From NCBI RefSeq assembly GCF_024435355.1, contig NZ_JAMJWG010000024.1, positions 62,001-126,000 of the forward strand: a DNA stretch of 64,000 nucleotides. Reading direction: 5' to 3'. Position 1 is the stretch's first letter, and each line of letters begins with the position of its first letter. Origin of the DNA: Streptomyces odontomachi (GTDB taxonomy: Bacteria > Actinomycetota > Actinomycetes > Streptomycetales > Streptomycetaceae). Of the stretch, positions 52,410 through 60,521 are shown piece after piece. Under the pieces are notes generated by a model that searched no databases, was not told the origin of the DNA, and saw nothing but the letters and a program-made list of their open reading frames with translations. A program made the translations under genes and the position numbers.

Positions 52410-52600
52410 AAGAACGGCAGGAGTTCCTGACTCACCCGTCCCCGGCGGTGTGCGTCGGGGACGGGCTCACAGTGGCGGGACCGTGCCGGATTCGCACCGG
52501 CTTCCTCCCTCGGGTCCCCGGGTACCGGGGCCCGTGCCGTCTCGGGCGGTGGCGGCCTGGCCTGCGTGCCGGACCGCCGGAGTGCATCGTAAGTCCTCGC
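52410..52600 (-). promoter_or_regulatory. Cobalamin (B12) riboswitch of cobN
   Basis: Minus-strand reading shows, in order, GGGAGGAAGCCGGTG, GAATCCGGCACGGTCCCGCC and ACTGTGAGCC, the core of the cobalamin aptamer. A further hairpin follows, then a B12-box-like AGTCAGGAACTCCTGCC (about 52414-52430). It sits 50 bp before the cobN start, so it probably masks the ribosome site when bound to adenosylcobalamin. The 5' boundary near 52600 is approximate. Confidence 0.92.
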
Positions 52601-52679
52601 GGTGACGGACCGCCTCGGTCACCGGCCATAACCGGCTACCGGCCACTGCCGGCGCCCGACCACCGGCCGCTACCGGCCG

Positions 52680-53237
52680 TCACCAGCACCCCTGCTTCTG
52701 CGCCGCGTGCGCGAAGTAGGAGCGGAAGAGGGTGAGGGCCGCGCTGCGGCGGTCCGCGGTCTTCCCGGGGGTGTCGGTGGCCAGGTCCAGCTCGACCACG
52801 TACTGCTTCCGCTTGCCCTGGTGGGTGCAGTCGGTGACGGCGAGGGCGCCGTGGTCGGTGAGGGTCGCCCGCTTTCCGACGTGCTCCACCTGCTCGGGGT
52901 GTCCCTGGTCCAGCAGGCCGGCCTCGTTCACCTTGAACGGGTCGGTCTCGGGCTCGGCGAAGTCCCCGGAGAACCGCATGACCTGCGAGTCGTCGACGAG
53001 CACGGTGCACCGCGGTGCCCCCGGTTCGGACGGGTACCGGTCCTGCTTGAGGGTGCCGCCGTCCGGCAGCAGCGGCGCAAGGTCGGCGGAGTGCACGGGG
53101 ACCCCGCAGAGGCTGTCCGGCACGGTGTAGTCACGCGACGAACCGCACCCGGCGACCGCGGCCAGGGCCACCGCCGCGACCAGCGCGGCCACGGTACGCC
53201 GGGACCTGCCTACCGAGGCCGGCCGGGAATGTTTCAT
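52680..53237 (-). CDS. Secreted lipoprotein
   Basis: 185 residues from ATG 53237 with GGGAGA 9 bp upstream. Signal peptide VAALVAAVALAAVAGC with lipobox Cys near 31, then a compact domain beginning YTVPDSLCGVPVHSADLAPL with four further Cys (LCGV, RCTV, DCTH, GCW), likely two disulfides. Similar small lipoproteins follow secreted-protein-like operons in Streptomyces. It is 25 bp after the large helical protein and probably co-transcribed with it. Function unknown. Confidence 0.82.
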   Translation of the reverse strand: MKHSRPASVGRSRRTVAALVAAVALAAVAGCGSSRDYTVPDSLCGVPVHSADLAPLLPDGGTLKQDRYPSEPGAPRCTVLVDDSQVMRFSGDFAEPETDPFKVNEAGLLDQGHPEQVEHVGKRATLTDHGALAVTDCTHQGKRKQYVVELDLATDTPGKTADRRSAALTLFRSYFAHAAQKQGCW

Positions 53238-53262
53238 GATCAGCTGTCTCCCGCGGTCATGG

Positions 53263-55344
53263 TCAGTTGTCCCCCGCCAGGCCCTTGGCCTGATGGTTGG
53301 CGTCGTAGGCGTCGCCGTTGATCTGCTTGACAAGGGTGTAGTCGTCGAAGTCGCGGCCACGGCCCACCTCGTCCGGATACCGCTGCTTCCAGAGTTCGGC
53401 CATCTGGTGGAGCTCTTTCTCGCGCCCGCCGAAGACCTGCCGGGTCTGCTCGATGTGGTCCTGTTCGATCCTCGCCTTCTCGTCGTCCTGGAACGCCTGG
53501 GTGACCAGGTCGGCGCCGCGGCCCAGCGGGCCACCGACCTCCGGGATGAAGTTGAGCACGGCGCCCGAGCCGTGGGAGATGAACCGGTACTTCCAGGTCG
53601 GGTCCGGCTTGTCGGTGCCGAGGGCCTGGTAGCGGGCCTGCTCCATGAATCCCACGGTGGAACCCGCCCTGCTCAGGGACTCCTTCGGGTCGTCGGGGTT
53701 GGCGGTCGCGATGTAGTGGGCGATGTCCTTGCTCAGGCCGGTGTTGAGTTCGGCGTAGGAGCCGCCGTCGCGGGAGATCTGCTTGGTGACCTCCAGCAGG
53801 TGGTGCCGGTCCAGCAGGTTGGGGTCGTTCGGGTCGTCGTACTGCGCGCTGGCCGAGTGGATGTACTCGGGGCCGTAGTTGGACAGCACCCTGGCCATGT
53901 CGTCACGGAACTCGGAGTGCATGTCGTCGCCGGCGCCGGCCAGGATGCCGAGCGACCTGTCGAGCGCCTGGCGCTGCTCCGGCGTGTGCGGGAGGTGCTG
54001 GGGATGCGGGTCGTTCGGGTTGATGCCGGTGGTGGCGGCGGTCAGGGCGCGTCCGGTGGCCTCCAGGGTCTGGTTGCCGTCGTGGGTGTTCTGCGGAGTG
54101 GTGTCGAAGACGCCGCGGTCCTTCAGGACCCACTGGGCGTTGTCGTTCGGCTGCTTCTCGTTGAAGAAGTGGGTGGACTCGTCCGGGCTGTTGGACAGGG
54201 CCTGCATGAAGCCGCCCATCGGGTCGTGGCCGTTGTCCTCGCCGATGAAGTTCAGGTTGGGGACCAGGCCCTTTCCCATGTTGCTGCCCCAGAGGACCTC
54301 AGCGCGGCGGGCCTTCTTCTCCATCCCCACCAGGGCGTTGCCGTACCTGTCCAGGTACTGGTCGTCCCAGTCGCCGACCCGCATCAGGTTGCTCATCACC
54401 TGGAACCCGTACGGCTTGGAGACCCGGGTCTGCAACTGGTCGTCGCCCAGCTTCACCATGTCGTCCTCCCACTTCTGCATGGCGGGGGAGTCGGACCGGG
54501 TGGCTCCGGCGAGGGTCATGCCGAGGTTCTTCTGGAACTCGGCGAGCTGGTCGTGGCGGTCCCTGCCGACTCCCCCGTCGGTCGTGTCGGCCAGGTCCGC
54601 CCAGAAGTCGAGGAGGCCGCGCGGGCCCAGGGTGGTCGCGAACTTCTCCTGGAACAGCGGGTCGTTCTTGTGCGCCGCCAGGATCTTGTTGAGCCGGTCG
54701 AACTCCTCGGGAGACATGTCGTCTCCCTTCTTCCTGATCAGGTCGGCGTACTTCTCGGCGTCCTCGACGGCCTTCGCCGCGGTGTCCCGGTCCTTGTACG
54801 AGGCGTCGGAGAAGCCGTACGGGGTCTGCTTCATCAGCTCGTCGAGGACCTTGGCGGCCGAGTCGTCGCTCTCGGTCGCGCCCTTGAGGATGTTCTGGAC
54901 GCGGTCGCGCAGCGCGTTCTCGTCCTCCACGGTGTGGTCGGGGACGTGGGTGCCCTTGGCGGCGCGGTCGGGGTGGATGTTCATGGTGACGGTGAAGGTG
55001 CCCTTGCCGGTGTCCGTCACGGTGAGGTTCTTCTTCAGGCCGTCGGAGATCGCGCTCTGAAGCTGCTTCTGGTACCTGACGAGCTCGCCATGGGTGTCGC
55101 TCAGGACGTTGTGGACGGTGCCGGCCTCGGTGTGGGCGTCCGCGAACTCGTTGGCCGTCTTGGTGATGAACTCCTTGGAGACGGTCGCGTTGGAGCCCTT
55201 CCAGTCGGCCTTGTCGGCACGGCCCTTGAGACCGTCCTTCGCCTCCTTCGCCAGCGTCTCGAGCTTCTTCACCATGGCCGCCCAGTCCGCGACCGCGGTG
55301 CCGAGGCTTTCGAACTTGCCGTAGCGGAGCGTGTCGAGGTCCAT
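53263..55344 (-). CDS. Large ESX/WXG-like helical protein (DUF6571-like)
   Basis: 693 residues without a signal peptide. The first 110 residues are long amphipathic helices (SLGTAVADWAAMVKKLETLA, then DWKGSNATVSKEFITKTANEFA) with a W-x-G of the WXG100 kind. The remainder is helical with FTVTMNIHPDRAAKG, a beta hairpin, and WADLADTTDGGVGRDRHDQL. The pattern fits DUF6571-type proteins seen in Streptomyces, probably ESX/type VII substrates. Its start overlaps the previous stop (TGATG). No EccC is nearby, so secretion would use a chromosomal system elsewhere. Confidence 0.72.
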   Translation of the reverse strand: MDLDTLRYGKFESLGTAVADWAAMVKKLETLAKEAKDGLKGRADKADWKGSNATVSKEFITKTANEFADAHTEAGTVHNVLSDTHGELVRYQKQLQSAISDGLKKNLTVTDTGKGTFTVTMNIHPDRAAKGTHVPDHTVEDENALRDRVQNILKGATESDDSAAKVLDELMKQTPYGFSDASYKDRDTAAKAVEDAEKYADLIRKKGDDMSPEEFDRLNKILAAHKNDPLFQEKFATTLGPRGLLDFWADLADTTDGGVGRDRHDQLAEFQKNLGMTLAGATRSDSPAMQKWEDDMVKLGDDQLQTRVSKPYGFQVMSNLMRVGDWDDQYLDRYGNALVGMEKKARRAEVLWGSNMGKGLVPNLNFIGEDNGHDPMGGFMQALSNSPDESTHFFNEKQPNDNAQWVLKDRGVFDTTPQNTHDGNQTLEATGRALTAATTGINPNDPHPQHLPHTPEQRQALDRSLGILAGAGDDMHSEFRDDMARVLSNYGPEYIHSASAQYDDPNDPNLLDRHHLLEVTKQISRDGGSYAELNTGLSKDIAHYIATANPDDPKESLSRAGSTVGFMEQARYQALGTDKPDPTWKYRFISHGSGAVLNFIPEVGGPLGRGADLVTQAFQDDEKARIEQDHIEQTRQVFGGREKELHQMAELWKQRYPDEVGRGRDFDDYTLVKQINGDAYDANHQAKGLAGDN

Positions 55345-55793
55345 CAGGGCCTGGTCCTCTCGTCGAAGCCCTTGTCGAGCGTGGAGATGCTGCTCAGCTG
55401 GCCGTAGATGTAGTGCTCGTCACCCTTGTGCGCCTTCTCCGTGAAGTCCATGTGGTTGGAGATCTGCGCGCACGCGTCCAGCAGGGTCTTCAGCTGGCTC
55501 GCCCACTGCCTCTGGGTGGTGTCCAGCGCCGGGCCCAGCTTGAACCCCTGCGCCTTCAGGTCGCCCGCCGCCTTGGTGGTGCTGGCGTCGGCGTGCTTGC
55601 CGTCCTTGCCGAGGTGGTCCCAGAGCTTGAAGGCGTCGTCACCGATGGCGGCCAGGTCCTTGAAGCCGACCTTGAGGTCGCCGCCCGGCTCAGCGCTGCC
55701 TCCCGGGCTGTCCGGCAGCTGGTTGAGCCGCATGTGCGTGTCGTGCTTCCGCGCCGCCTCCGACTTCAGCTGCTCCCATTCGTCCCAGGCCAT
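55344..55793 (-). CDS. Small helical partner protein, WXG100-like
   Basis: 149 residues from ATG 55793 (MAWDEWEQLKSEAARKHDTH) with GGGGAGG 10 bp upstream. Helical with KVGFKDLAAIGDDAFKLWDHL then RQWASQLKTLLDACAQISNH, the size and design of ESX chaperone/substrate partners. It is the first gene of a three-gene operon (partner, large protein, lipoprotein) and coupled to the next by TGATG. Confidence 0.75.
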   Translation of the reverse strand: MAWDEWEQLKSEAARKHDTHMRLNQLPDSPGGSAEPGGDLKVGFKDLAAIGDDAFKLWDHLGKDGKHADASTTKAAGDLKAQGFKLGPALDTTQRQWASQLKTLLDACAQISNHMDFTEKAHKGDEHYIYGQLSSISTLDKGFDERTRP

Positions 55794-56157
55794 CCGTCCC
55801 ACGCCTCCCCGTTGCCCTTCGCCATGTCCTCCAGAAGGGGCCCGTACGCACCTCATGGCACGGGCGGTCCTCATTTCACAGTGGGGACGGGCACGGAATA
55901 CGTCAACGAGTCCAGAAACTGCTCCACGGACGCAACACACCCATGAAGAACCGGCGCGGCTCCCGCAACCCCACCACCGCCTGGCCGAGCAGGCCCGCCC
56001 GCCCGCCTGACTGCCTGCCCGCCTGCCCGCCGGCCCGCCGGCCATGAGCAAAGGACCGGCAGACCGCACAAACCACAGAACACGTCGGACAGACCCGCGC
56101 ACACTAGGGAACATGTCGGACACATGGCGCCCCGAAGACCGGATCAAGACCGTAGGT
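55794..56157. other. Divergent spacer between the WXG-like operon and cobG
   Basis: 364 bases with no gene. It holds a cgcccgcc/tgcccgcc tandem tract at about 55992-56043 and two direct tcggaca copies near 56090-56125. No second cobalamin riboswitch is visible before cobG, unlike cobN. Promoters for both directions should lie here but I cannot place them. Confidence 0.5.
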
Positions 56158-57798
56158 ATGCTCGCCGATATGTCACCCCCCGCCCTTTCGCACCGCCCCG
56201 CGGGCATGCCCTCCACCCGGGAACGGGCCGACGCCTGCCCGGGCGTGCTGCGCCTGCACCGGGCCGAGGACGGCTGGGTGGCCCGGGTACGCACCCCCGG
56301 AGGTGCACTGACGTCAGGTCAGGCCGAGGCGTTGGCCACGGCAGCCGAGCAGCTGGGGGACGGCCGCATCGGGCTCACCTCGCGCGGCAACGCCGAACTG
56401 CGCGGCCTCGCCGAGACCGCGGGCCCGCAACTGTCCGCCCTGTTCGACGCTGCCGGCCTGCTGCCGTCGCCCCGGCACGAACGGGTGCGGAACATCATCG
56501 CCAGCCCGCTGTCCGGACTCGACGAGAACGGCCACGCCGACGTCCAGGCGTGGGCCGCCGCGCTCGACGCCCTGCTCTGCGCGCAGGACTGGACCGCGGA
56601 GCTGTCCGGGCGGTTCCTGTTCGTGCTCGACGACGGCCGCGGCGACGTCGCGGGCCTCGGCGCCGACGTGACGCTGCACGCGGCGCCCGGTGACCGGGCG
56701 ATCCTCCGGATGGGCGCCGGCCCGCCACACGTCGTCGCTGCCAGCGACGCACCGCACGCCGCACTCGCCGCCGCGCAGGCGTTCCACACCGCGGCGCAGG
56801 CCGCCGGTACGGGCGCATGGCGGGTGCGCGAACTGCCGGCCGACCACCAGCCCGACGTGGCGGCGGCGCTGCGCGCGGCGGGCGTGGCCGTGACCGGGCC
56901 GGTGCCGGTACCGGAGGTGGGCGGCGTTGCGGGCGGCCGCAGCGCGCGGCCGGGTCCCGGTGTCCTGCCCGGTCGGGGAGGCACCGCCGTCGTCTCGGTG
57001 TTCGCGCCGCTCGGACGGCTCTCCGTGGTGCAGTGGCGCCTGCTGGTCGGCGCGTCCGGCATGGCCGGCGTGCTCCGCATGGCCGGCATGTCGGGGGGTT
57101 CCCACGGGTCCGTCGGCGGGCTGCGCATCACGCCCTGGCGGGGCGTCCTCGTGCCGGGGCTCGCATCGGACGAGGCCGTGCGCAGGCTGCGGATCGTGCA
57201 CGCCGCCGGGGTCCTCACCCCCTGCTCGCCGGGTCTCGGGGTGAGCGCCTGCACCGGACGGCCCGGATGCGCCAAGTCCCGTACCGACGTGCGGTCCGAC
57301 GCGGCGGCGCTGACCATGGCGCCGCCGGCCGAATCCACCGGCGCGCACGAGGGCCTCCTGCCCGTCCACTGGTCCGGCTGCGAGCGCCGCTGCGGCCATC
57401 CCCAGGGCGACTGGGTCGACGTCGTCGCCGTGGCGGGCGTGGCCGACGCCCCGAACAGGGCCTCCGACATCGCCCCGGACGCCGGCTCCGATTCCGCCTT
57501 CGCCTCCGCTTCCGCTTCCGCCTCCGCCTCCGCCTCTGTCTCTGTCTCTGCCTCTGCCTCTGCCTCTGCCTCTGGCTCTGGCTCTGGCTCCGACGAGGCT
57601 GGCCCGCCCGTCGTGGGCTACCGCGTGACCGTCCGCCGTGCCGCCGGCCCGGACCTGCCCGTTCCCCTCCCCGTTCCCGTGCCGGACACCGGCCTCGCGC
57701 GGGCCGTTGCCGCGGCACGCGGGACCACTCCGGCCGCCGTACCGGCCCCGACCGCACACCCGCCCGTCACCACGACGAAACGAGCGAGATCCCAGTGA
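56158..57798 (+). CDS. cobG: Precorrin-3B synthase CobG-like (nitrite/sulfite reductase fold)
   Basis: 546 residues from ATG 56158 (MLADMSPPALS); ATG 56113 is possible. The ferredoxin-like fold has GRIGLTSRGNAELRGLAE near 75, and the 4Fe-4S ligands fall in CSPGLGVSACTGRPGCAKS and WSGCERRCGHP. CobG contracts the corrin ring with oxygen: precorrin-3A to precorrin-3B. The protein has a long Ala/Ser then Gly/Ser tract (about 446-478) from a hexanucleotide repeat, inserted after the Fe-S region. Stop overlaps cobH start (GTGA). Confidence 0.9.
   Translation: MLADMSPPALSHRPAGMPSTRERADACPGVLRLHRAEDGWVARVRTPGGALTSGQAEALATAAEQLGDGRIGLTSRGNAELRGLAETAGPQLSALFDAAGLLPSPRHERVRNIIASPLSGLDENGHADVQAWAAALDALLCAQDWTAELSGRFLFVLDDGRGDVAGLGADVTLHAAPGDRAILRMGAGPPHVVAASDAPHAALAAAQAFHTAAQAAGTGAWRVRELPADHQPDVAAALRAAGVAVTGPVPVPEVGGVAGGRSARPGPGVLPGRGGTAVVSVFAPLGRLSVVQWRLLVGASGMAGVLRMAGMSGGSHGSVGGLRITPWRGVLVPGLASDEAVRRLRIVHAAGVLTPCSPGLGVSACTGRPGCAKSRTDVRSDAAALTMAPPAESTGAHEGLLPVHWSGCERRCGHPQGDWVDVVAVAGVADAPNRASDIAPDAGSDSAFASASASASASASVSVSASASASASGSGSGSDEAGPPVVGYRVTVRRAAGPDLPVPLPVPVPDTGLARAVAAARGTTPAAVPAPTAHPPVTTTKRARSQ
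57496..57593 (+). repeat. Hexanucleotide tract inside cobG
   Basis: About 16 tandem units of the form gcctct/gcttcc/gtctct/ggctct, each coding Ala-Ser, Val-Ser or Gly-Ser. It keeps frame and sits between the Fe-S ligand region and the final strand of CobG. The pattern could expand or contract by slippage in steps that keep frame. Confidence 0.9.
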
Positions 57799-58448
57799 CC
57801 GTGTTCGAGTACGACTACGAGTACGAGAAGGACGGGGCGGCGATCTACCGACAGTCGTTCGCCACCATCCGTGCGGAGGCGGATCTGGCGGGGCTGCCCG
57901 CCGACGTCAGCCAGGTCGCCGTCCGGATGATCCACGCCTGCGGCATGGTCGACCTGGTGCGCGACCTCGGGTACACGCCGGGGGTCGTGGCCCGCGCACG
58001 TGCGGCGCTGCGCTCCGGCGCGCCGATCCTGTGCGATGCGCAGATGGTCGCCAGCGGTGTCACCCGCAAGCGGCTGCCCGCCGACAACGACGTGGTCTGC
58101 ACGCTCTCCGACCCGTCCGTACCCGACCTCGCCGCCAAGCTGGGCACCACGCGCAGCGCCGCCGCCCTGGAGTTGTGGCGCGACCGGCTCGACGGCGCCG
58201 TGGTCGCCATCGGCAACGCGCCCACCGCCCTCTTCCGGCTGCTGGAGATCCTCGCCGAAGGCGGTCCTGACGGTCCTCGCCCGGCAGCCGTCATCGGGGT
58301 GCCGGTCGGCTTCGTCGGCGCTGCGGAGTCCAAGGAGGCGCTGGCCGCGCACCCCACCGGCCTCGACCACCTGGTGGTACGCGGCCGGCGTGGCGGCAGC
58401 GCGATGGCCGTTGCGGCCGTCAACGCGATGGCGAGCGAGGCGGAATGA
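57795..58448 (+). CDS. cobH: Precorrin-8X methylmutase
   Basis: 217 residues from GTG 57795. It moves the C11 methyl group to C12, converting precorrin-8X to hydrogenobyrinate. The catalytic His is in VAVRMIHACGMVDLVRDL near 47-54. PILCDAQMVASGVTRKRLP and VVAIGNAPTALFRLLEIL then IGVPVGFVGAAESKEAL are the conserved core. Coupled at both ends: GTGA with cobG and ATGA with cobIJ. Confidence 0.95.
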   Translation: MTVFEYDYEYEKDGAAIYRQSFATIRAEADLAGLPADVSQVAVRMIHACGMVDLVRDLGYTPGVVARARAALRSGAPILCDAQMVASGVTRKRLPADNDVVCTLSDPSVPDLAAKLGTTRSAAALELWRDRLDGAVVAIGNAPTALFRLLEILAEGGPDGPRPAAVIGVPVGFVGAAESKEALAAHPTGLDHLVVRGRRGGSAMAVAAVNAMASEAE

Positions 58449-60058
58449 GCACCGGAGTGGGCGGCGAGCGGCTCGGCAAGCTCTACGGCGTCGGGCTCGG
58501 CCCGGGCGACCCCGCGCTGATGACCGTACGCGCGGTGGAAGCCATCGCCGAAGCGGACGTGGTGGCGTACCACAGCGCCCGGCACACCCGATCGATCGCG
58601 CGATCCATAGCGGCGCGCCATCTGCGGCCCGACCACATCGAGGAGCCGCTGGTCTACCCCGTCACCACGGAGGGCACCGACCACCCGGGCGGCTACCGGG
58701 GCGCGTTGGACGAGTTCTACGAGAAGGCGGCGGCTCGGCTCGCCACGCACCTCGACGCGGGCCGCACCGTCGCGGTGCTCGCCGAGGGCGACCCGCTCTT
58801 CTACGGCTCGTACATGCACATGCACAAGCGGCTGGCGCACCGTTATCCGACGGAGGTGATCCCCGGCGTCACGTCGGTGAGCGCAGCGGCGGCCCGACTG
58901 GGCACCCCGCTGGTGGAGGCCGAGGAAGTGCTGACGGTGCTGCCCGGGACGCTGCCCGAGGAGGAGCTGACGGCGCGGCTCGCCGCGACCGACGCCGCGG
59001 TGGTGATGAAGCTGGGCCGCACCTTCCACACGGTGCGCACGGCCCTCGACAAGGCCGGCCGGCTGGACGAGGCCCACTACGTGGAACGGGCCACGATGCC
59101 GGGCGAACGCACCGGCGACCTGGCCGATGTCGACCCCGACTCGGTGCCGTACTTCTCCGTGGCCGTACTGCCGAGCCGGCGCGCGGGCGTTCCGGTCGGG
59201 TCGGGGGAGGCGGGGTCGGGGGAGGCGGTCGGGCCCGGCGGGACACCGGAACCCGAGGAGCCGCAGGCGGCGGGCGAGTCGTGCGACCGGGGTGAAGTCG
59301 TCGTCGTCGGCACCGGTCCCGCCGGCCCGCTCTGGCTGACACCGCAGACGCGCGGGGCGCTGGCCGCCGCGCAGGACCTGGTCGGCTACACGACGTACCT
59401 GGACCGGGTGCCGGTACGCCCCGGTCAGGTGCGGCACGGCTCGGACAACAAGGTGGAGGCGGAACGCGCCGAGTTCGCGCTGGACCTGGCGCGGCGCGGG
59501 CGGCGGGTGGCCGTGGTGTCCGGCGGCGACCCGGGCGTGTTCGCGATGGCGACGGCCGTGCTGGAGGCCGCCGGGCAGGACCGGTACCGCGAGGTGCCGG
59601 TGCGGGTGCTGCCGGGGGTGACCGCGGCGAACGCGGCAGCCGCACGCGTGGGTGCGCCGCTCGGCCACGACTACGCGACCCTGTCCCTGTCCGACCGGCT
59701 CAAGCCGTGGGAGGTCATCGCCGAACGGCTGCGTGCCGCGGCCGCCGCCGATCTGGTCCTCGCGCTCTACAACCCCGCGTCGCGCAGCCGCACCTGGCAG
59801 GTCGCCAAGGCGCGCGAACTCCTGCTGGAACACCGGGCCCCGGACACACCGGTGGTCGTCGCCCGCGACGTCGGCGGGCCCGGGGAACGGGTCCGTGTCG
59901 TACGGCTCGCCGACCTCGATCCCGCGGAGGTCGACATGCGCACCCTGCTGATCGTCGGGTCCTCGCAGACCCGAGCGGTGCGGCGCGGACCGGCGGACGA
60001 GCGCTCAGGCGAGCCGGAGCCGGTCGTGTGGACGCCCCGGAGGTATCCGACCGGGTGA
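58445..60058 (+). CDS. cobIJ: Bifunctional CobIJ: precorrin-2 C20- and precorrin-3B C17-methyltransferase
   Basis: 537 residues. The CobI half (about 1-240) starts GVGLGPGDPALMTVRAVEAI, has VLAEGDPLFYGSYMHM and IPGVTSVSAAAARLG. An acidic/Gly-rich linker joins it to the CobJ half from about 280 (VVVGTGPAGPLWLTPQTRGA, AVVSGGDPGVFAMATAVLEA, LALYNPASRSRTWQ). Both transfer SAM methyl groups during ring building; C17 methylation follows the CobG step, so cobG-H-IJ encode linked reactions. The last six codons and stop belong to the first unit of a 23-bp tandem repeat. Confidence 0.95.
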   Translation: MSTGVGGERLGKLYGVGLGPGDPALMTVRAVEAIAEADVVAYHSARHTRSIARSIAARHLRPDHIEEPLVYPVTTEGTDHPGGYRGALDEFYEKAAARLATHLDAGRTVAVLAEGDPLFYGSYMHMHKRLAHRYPTEVIPGVTSVSAAAARLGTPLVEAEEVLTVLPGTLPEEELTARLAATDAAVVMKLGRTFHTVRTALDKAGRLDEAHYVERATMPGERTGDLADVDPDSVPYFSVAVLPSRRAGVPVGSGEAGSGEAVGPGGTPEPEEPQAAGESCDRGEVVVVGTGPAGPLWLTPQTRGALAAAQDLVGYTTYLDRVPVRPGQVRHGSDNKVEAERAEFALDLARRGRRVAVVSGGDPGVFAMATAVLEAAGQDRYREVPVRVLPGVTAANAAAARVGAPLGHDYATLSLSDRLKPWEVIAERLRAAAAADLVLALYNPASRSRTWQVAKARELLLEHRAPDTPVVVARDVGGPGERVRVVRLADLDPAEVDMRTLLIVGSSQTRAVRRGPADERSGEPEPVVWTPRRYPTG

Positions 60059-60277
60059 TCCGGAGGTATCCGACCGGGTGATCCGGAGGTATCCGACCGG
60101 GTGATCCGGAGGTATCCGACCGGGTGATGCGGGCGACGACGGGGCACCGACCGTCGCTGAGTTACCGTCAGGGCGTTGTGTATCGAGTCCAGCGCCCATG
60201 GACGTGATCGCCTTGGCCGCTTCCTCGACGGTGACGTCCTGGCCGGTGGGCTGCTGCTCTGCGCTCTTCGAGTTCAT
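60005..60277 (-). pseudogene. Possible small gene remnant running into the repeat array
   Basis: Open frame of 90 codons from ATG 60277. The first about 28 residues (MNSKSAEQQPTGQDVTVEEA then AKAITSMGAG) have strong actinomycete third-position GC and look protein-like, acidic and helical. After that codon use turns random and the frame is read through the 23-bp array and antisense to cobIJ. No ribosome site is visible. It may be a truncated gene or a chance open frame. Confidence 0.3.
60037..60128 (+). repeat. Four perfect 23-bp tandem repeats over the cobIJ stop codon
   Basis: Unit begins ccggaggtatccgacc and ends gggtgat. Copies are 60037-60059, 60060-60082, 60083-60105 and 60106-60128 with no spacer. 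The first copy encodes the C-terminal RRYPTG and the TGA stop of cobIJ. No hairpin longer than a few base pairs forms within a unit. On minus the array is read through by a small open frame. Confidence 0.95.
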
Positions 60278-60521
60278 ACGTATCGGTGTGTCAGTGCCCC
60301 GGCCGGGCGGGTATGGAGGACCCGGCCGGGGCGACGGTCGCCGCGGGAGGACGGCGACCGCCCGTCCTCGGAGCGGCGCGGTGCGGGCAGCTGCTACGAG
60401 GGTCTTGCGGGAGGCCTGCACCGGCCGCTGAGGATCGGTCGAGGGCGGGCCCGTGCCCGGCCCCGGCTCCGCCGTGGACACGACGGGGGACGCGTGCTTT
60501 CGGGCGAGCGGGGCCGGGCGG

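Noticed and set aside
60037..60128. CRISPR array
   Set aside because: The four units are contiguous with no spacers, and no cas gene is present.
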